Shown: piece by piece, positions 56,541-64,000 of the stretch | Numbering within the stretch: position 1 is the stretch's first letter | Layout: each line of letters starts with the position of its first letter | DNA from: Megaleporinus macrocephalus | Taxonomy: Eukaryota; Chordata; Actinopteri; Characiformes; Anostomidae | NCBI GenBank assembly: GCA_021613375.1 | Contig: CM038725.1 | Span: forward strand, 9,339,089-9,403,088 | Length of the DNA stretch: 64,000 bases | Direction: 5' to 3' | Position numbers and translations under genes: made by a program | Notes under the pieces: generated by a model | The model's input: only the letters and a program-made list of their open reading frames with translations | Told to the model about the DNA's origin: nothing | Databases searched by the model: none

Positions 56541-57272
56541 ACCAATCAGCCATAATACTAAACCCATCTCTTTGCTTCTACATCATCTGTTCATTGTATC
56601 AGCTCCATTTACAACACAGGTGCACTTTGTAGTTCTACACATCTGATTCTCTGTAAACGTTCTTACCCCACCTTTATTTAATTCTTAAGTGGACAGGGCC
56701 CCCACAGGACAGCCACTAAGCACAGGTATTATTTGAGTGGTGGGCCATTCTCAACAGTGCAGCGACACTGACATGGTGGTGGTGTGATGTACGTGTATGT
56801 TGTGCTGGTGTGAGTGGATCAGACAGCAGTGCTGTTTGAACATTTAAACATCACCGTGTTACTGCTGGACTGAGAATAGTCCACCAACTATCTAGCCAAC
56901 AGAGCACTGTGTCTAACTATGCAGCAACAGATGAGCTATAATCTCTGACTTTACATCTAGAAGGTGGACCAACAAGAAAGCAGTGTCTAATAGGGTGGAC
57001 AGTAAGTGGACACAATGTTTAAACACTCCAGCAGCACTGCTCTGTCTGATCCACTCGTACCAGCATGATATCCGTGTCACTGCAGTGCTGAGAATGAGCT
57101 TGATCATAAAAGAACGGGGTGAAAGGGTATTTACGAAGTATGCAGAGAAACAGTTGGTCTACAGTCTGTAATTGTAATTGTAGGACTACATAGTGCTCCT
57201 GATAAGTGGAGCTGATTTAATGGGCATGTATTATAGAAACTGGAAGGTGGTTATAATGTTATGGCTGATCTG
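56541..57272. mobile_element. MITE with ATCAGCCATAA termini
   Basis: Left end ACCAATCAGCCATAATACTA and right end, read inverted, AGATCAGCCATAACATTATA, form terminal inverted repeats of ~25 bp. The interior ('cactgacatggtggtggtgt', 'gtgagtggatcagacagc') is typical of an abundant non-coding fish transposon. 58820-59040 is a partial relative. Confidence 0.75.
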
Positions 57273-57667
57273 GGTACATTCATACATATTTGTATATGTA
57301 ATATCAGTAGGACATAGATCACACCCCAAGCATGGAGTCAACCTCATAGCGATGCCTTTTCTAACACCTAAGATTATGCACTGTGTTACAGTGACTGTAT
57401 GAAGACAGGACCTGGGTTATGTTAAATAAATACAATAATATGGCATATATATATATAATTATGTAATTTAAAAATTGTAATTATATTTTTTTTATATAAA
57501 AAATAAAATTATTTAATTTTATGTTGCATGTGTGTCTAGTGTTTAATATTTCAATTGAGTACAAAAGGATTACATGGCAGGTATAACCGCGATTGGTGTC
57601 TTATTGTTTTGACTCTGATGTTCTCTCCACACATCCAGAACACCCTGATCACCCATTTACTCTCCAG

Positions 57668-57763
57668 GTCTTAATGCGAAGAACATAAGCACCAAAAGAA
57701 GTTCTGTCAAGCCTTTCAGCATAATCAGTCCTCGAAGAAATGTAACCGTGTGCACAACTGTGG
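57668..57763 (+). other. candidate 96-nt exon upstream of ankdd1b
   Basis: Acceptor TTTACTCTCCAG and donor GTGG|GTAAGA bracket 96 bases open in one frame only (LNAKNISTKRSSVKPFSIIS then PRRNVTV), with no Met. It could be a leader exon or a cassette. Joining to the next exon in frame would need an unusual acceptor, so coding status is doubtful. Confidence 0.3.
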
Positions 57764-57872
57764 GTAAGAGCAAATTTCCTTAGGGTGTAGGCTTCCAAAG
57801 CAAACAAACGTAGACACTTCACAGAGCTCTCACTGTGTCAAAGCAAAAAGCTTCAGCGGGACACAGAGCACG

Positions 57873-63283
<5,411 letters not shown>

Positions 63284-63304
63284 GTAAGACCTGTAGCGTG
63301 ACAA

Positions 63305-63451
63305 AAGATACTAAAATATATAGACAGATAGATAAATAGAATGATAGATAGATTTACAGATGGAAAGAAAGAAAGATTGACTGAGGGATAGATGTATAAA
63401 TGGTTAGAGACAGACAGACAGATAGACAGATAGATAGATAAAATAAATGGG

Positions 63452-63530
<79 letters not shown>

Positions 63531-63606
63531 TAAATGGGGATAGATAGATATATAGATATATAGATAGATGCCTCAAGATAGATAGATAGATCGATAAAAT
63601 AAATGG

Positions 63607-63681
<75 letters not shown>

Positions 63682-63721
63682 AGAAATGGGGATAGATAGA
63701 TAGATAGATAGAAGAAATGGG

Positions 63722-63759
<38 letters not shown>

Positions 63760-63850
63760 AGAAATGGGGATAGATAGATAGATAGATAGACAGACAGATA
63801 GACAGATAGATAGACAGATAGATAGACAGATAGATTGGATGTACAGGTAA
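63305..63850. repeat. (GATA)n array with AAATGGGGATA interruptions, ankdd1b intron 7
   Basis: About 540 bp of GATA units broken four times by 'aaatgggga' or 'aaatggaga'. Serine/Ile/Tyr-repeat frames on the - strand are artefacts. Confidence 0.95.
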
Positions 63851-64000
63851 ACAGACAGATGGATGGATGGACACCAGAGGGTGATTTTTGTGTGCTAGCA
63901 AACAAATACTGAACACAAACAGATACTATTACTATTATATTATCACTCTGTACACATAATATAGAGAATTACTGATCACTTACATACATATACACAGACA

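Overview
The window is nuclear DNA of a ray-finned fish, most likely a teleost. The evidence is intron-split vertebrate genes with GT-AG junctions, an AT-rich background, very long (AT)n and (GATA)n microsatellites, and a dense mix of fish-type mobile elements (hAT, Tc1/mariner, LINE, tRNA-derived SINE, probable solo LTRs). I could not fix the species or order.

Two genes are secure and lie head to tail on the + strand. The DNA polymerase kappa gene (polk) runs from a promoter and non-coding first exon near 38.36 kb to a poly(A) signal at 55.92 kb. Fourteen coding exons (40540-55552) join with consistent phase into a 916-residue protein with the Y-family catalytic residues, two C2HC ubiquitin-binding zinc fingers and a C-terminal PCNA-binding motif. 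About 2.3 kb downstream starts an ankyrin-repeat gene, best read as ankdd1b. Seven exons (57873-63283) are visible, five of them carrying one ankyrin repeat each, and the gene leaves the window at the right edge. Polk followed by ankdd1b in the same orientation is the arrangement I know from vertebrates.

On the - strand, 32089-36383 holds a divergent seven-transmembrane, rhodopsin-like receptor gene. Its ~3.4 kb intron contains a 1.9 kb tandem array. The left end (1-1811) has two open, coding-like pieces that may be remnants or terminal exons of an unidentified upstream gene.

Layout: 0-6 kb, possible gene remnants and small local duplications; 6.2-13 kb, a 24-bp minisatellite of ~140 copies set inside duplicated flanks, with a hAT insertion; 13-32 kb, no secure gene, mostly mobile-element debris (hAT elements with 8-bp target duplications, a Tc1-like MITE family, LINE and LTR pieces); 32-36.4 kb, receptor gene; 36.4-38.3 kb, SINE and a 17/18-bp minisatellite; 38.3-56 kb, polk; 56-64 kb, a MITE and ankdd1b. 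Nothing here looks like an undescribed multi-gene system. The more unusual items are the two large tandem arrays, a 532-bp perfect internal duplication, the divergent receptor, tandem uORFs in the polk leader and several datable nested insertions.
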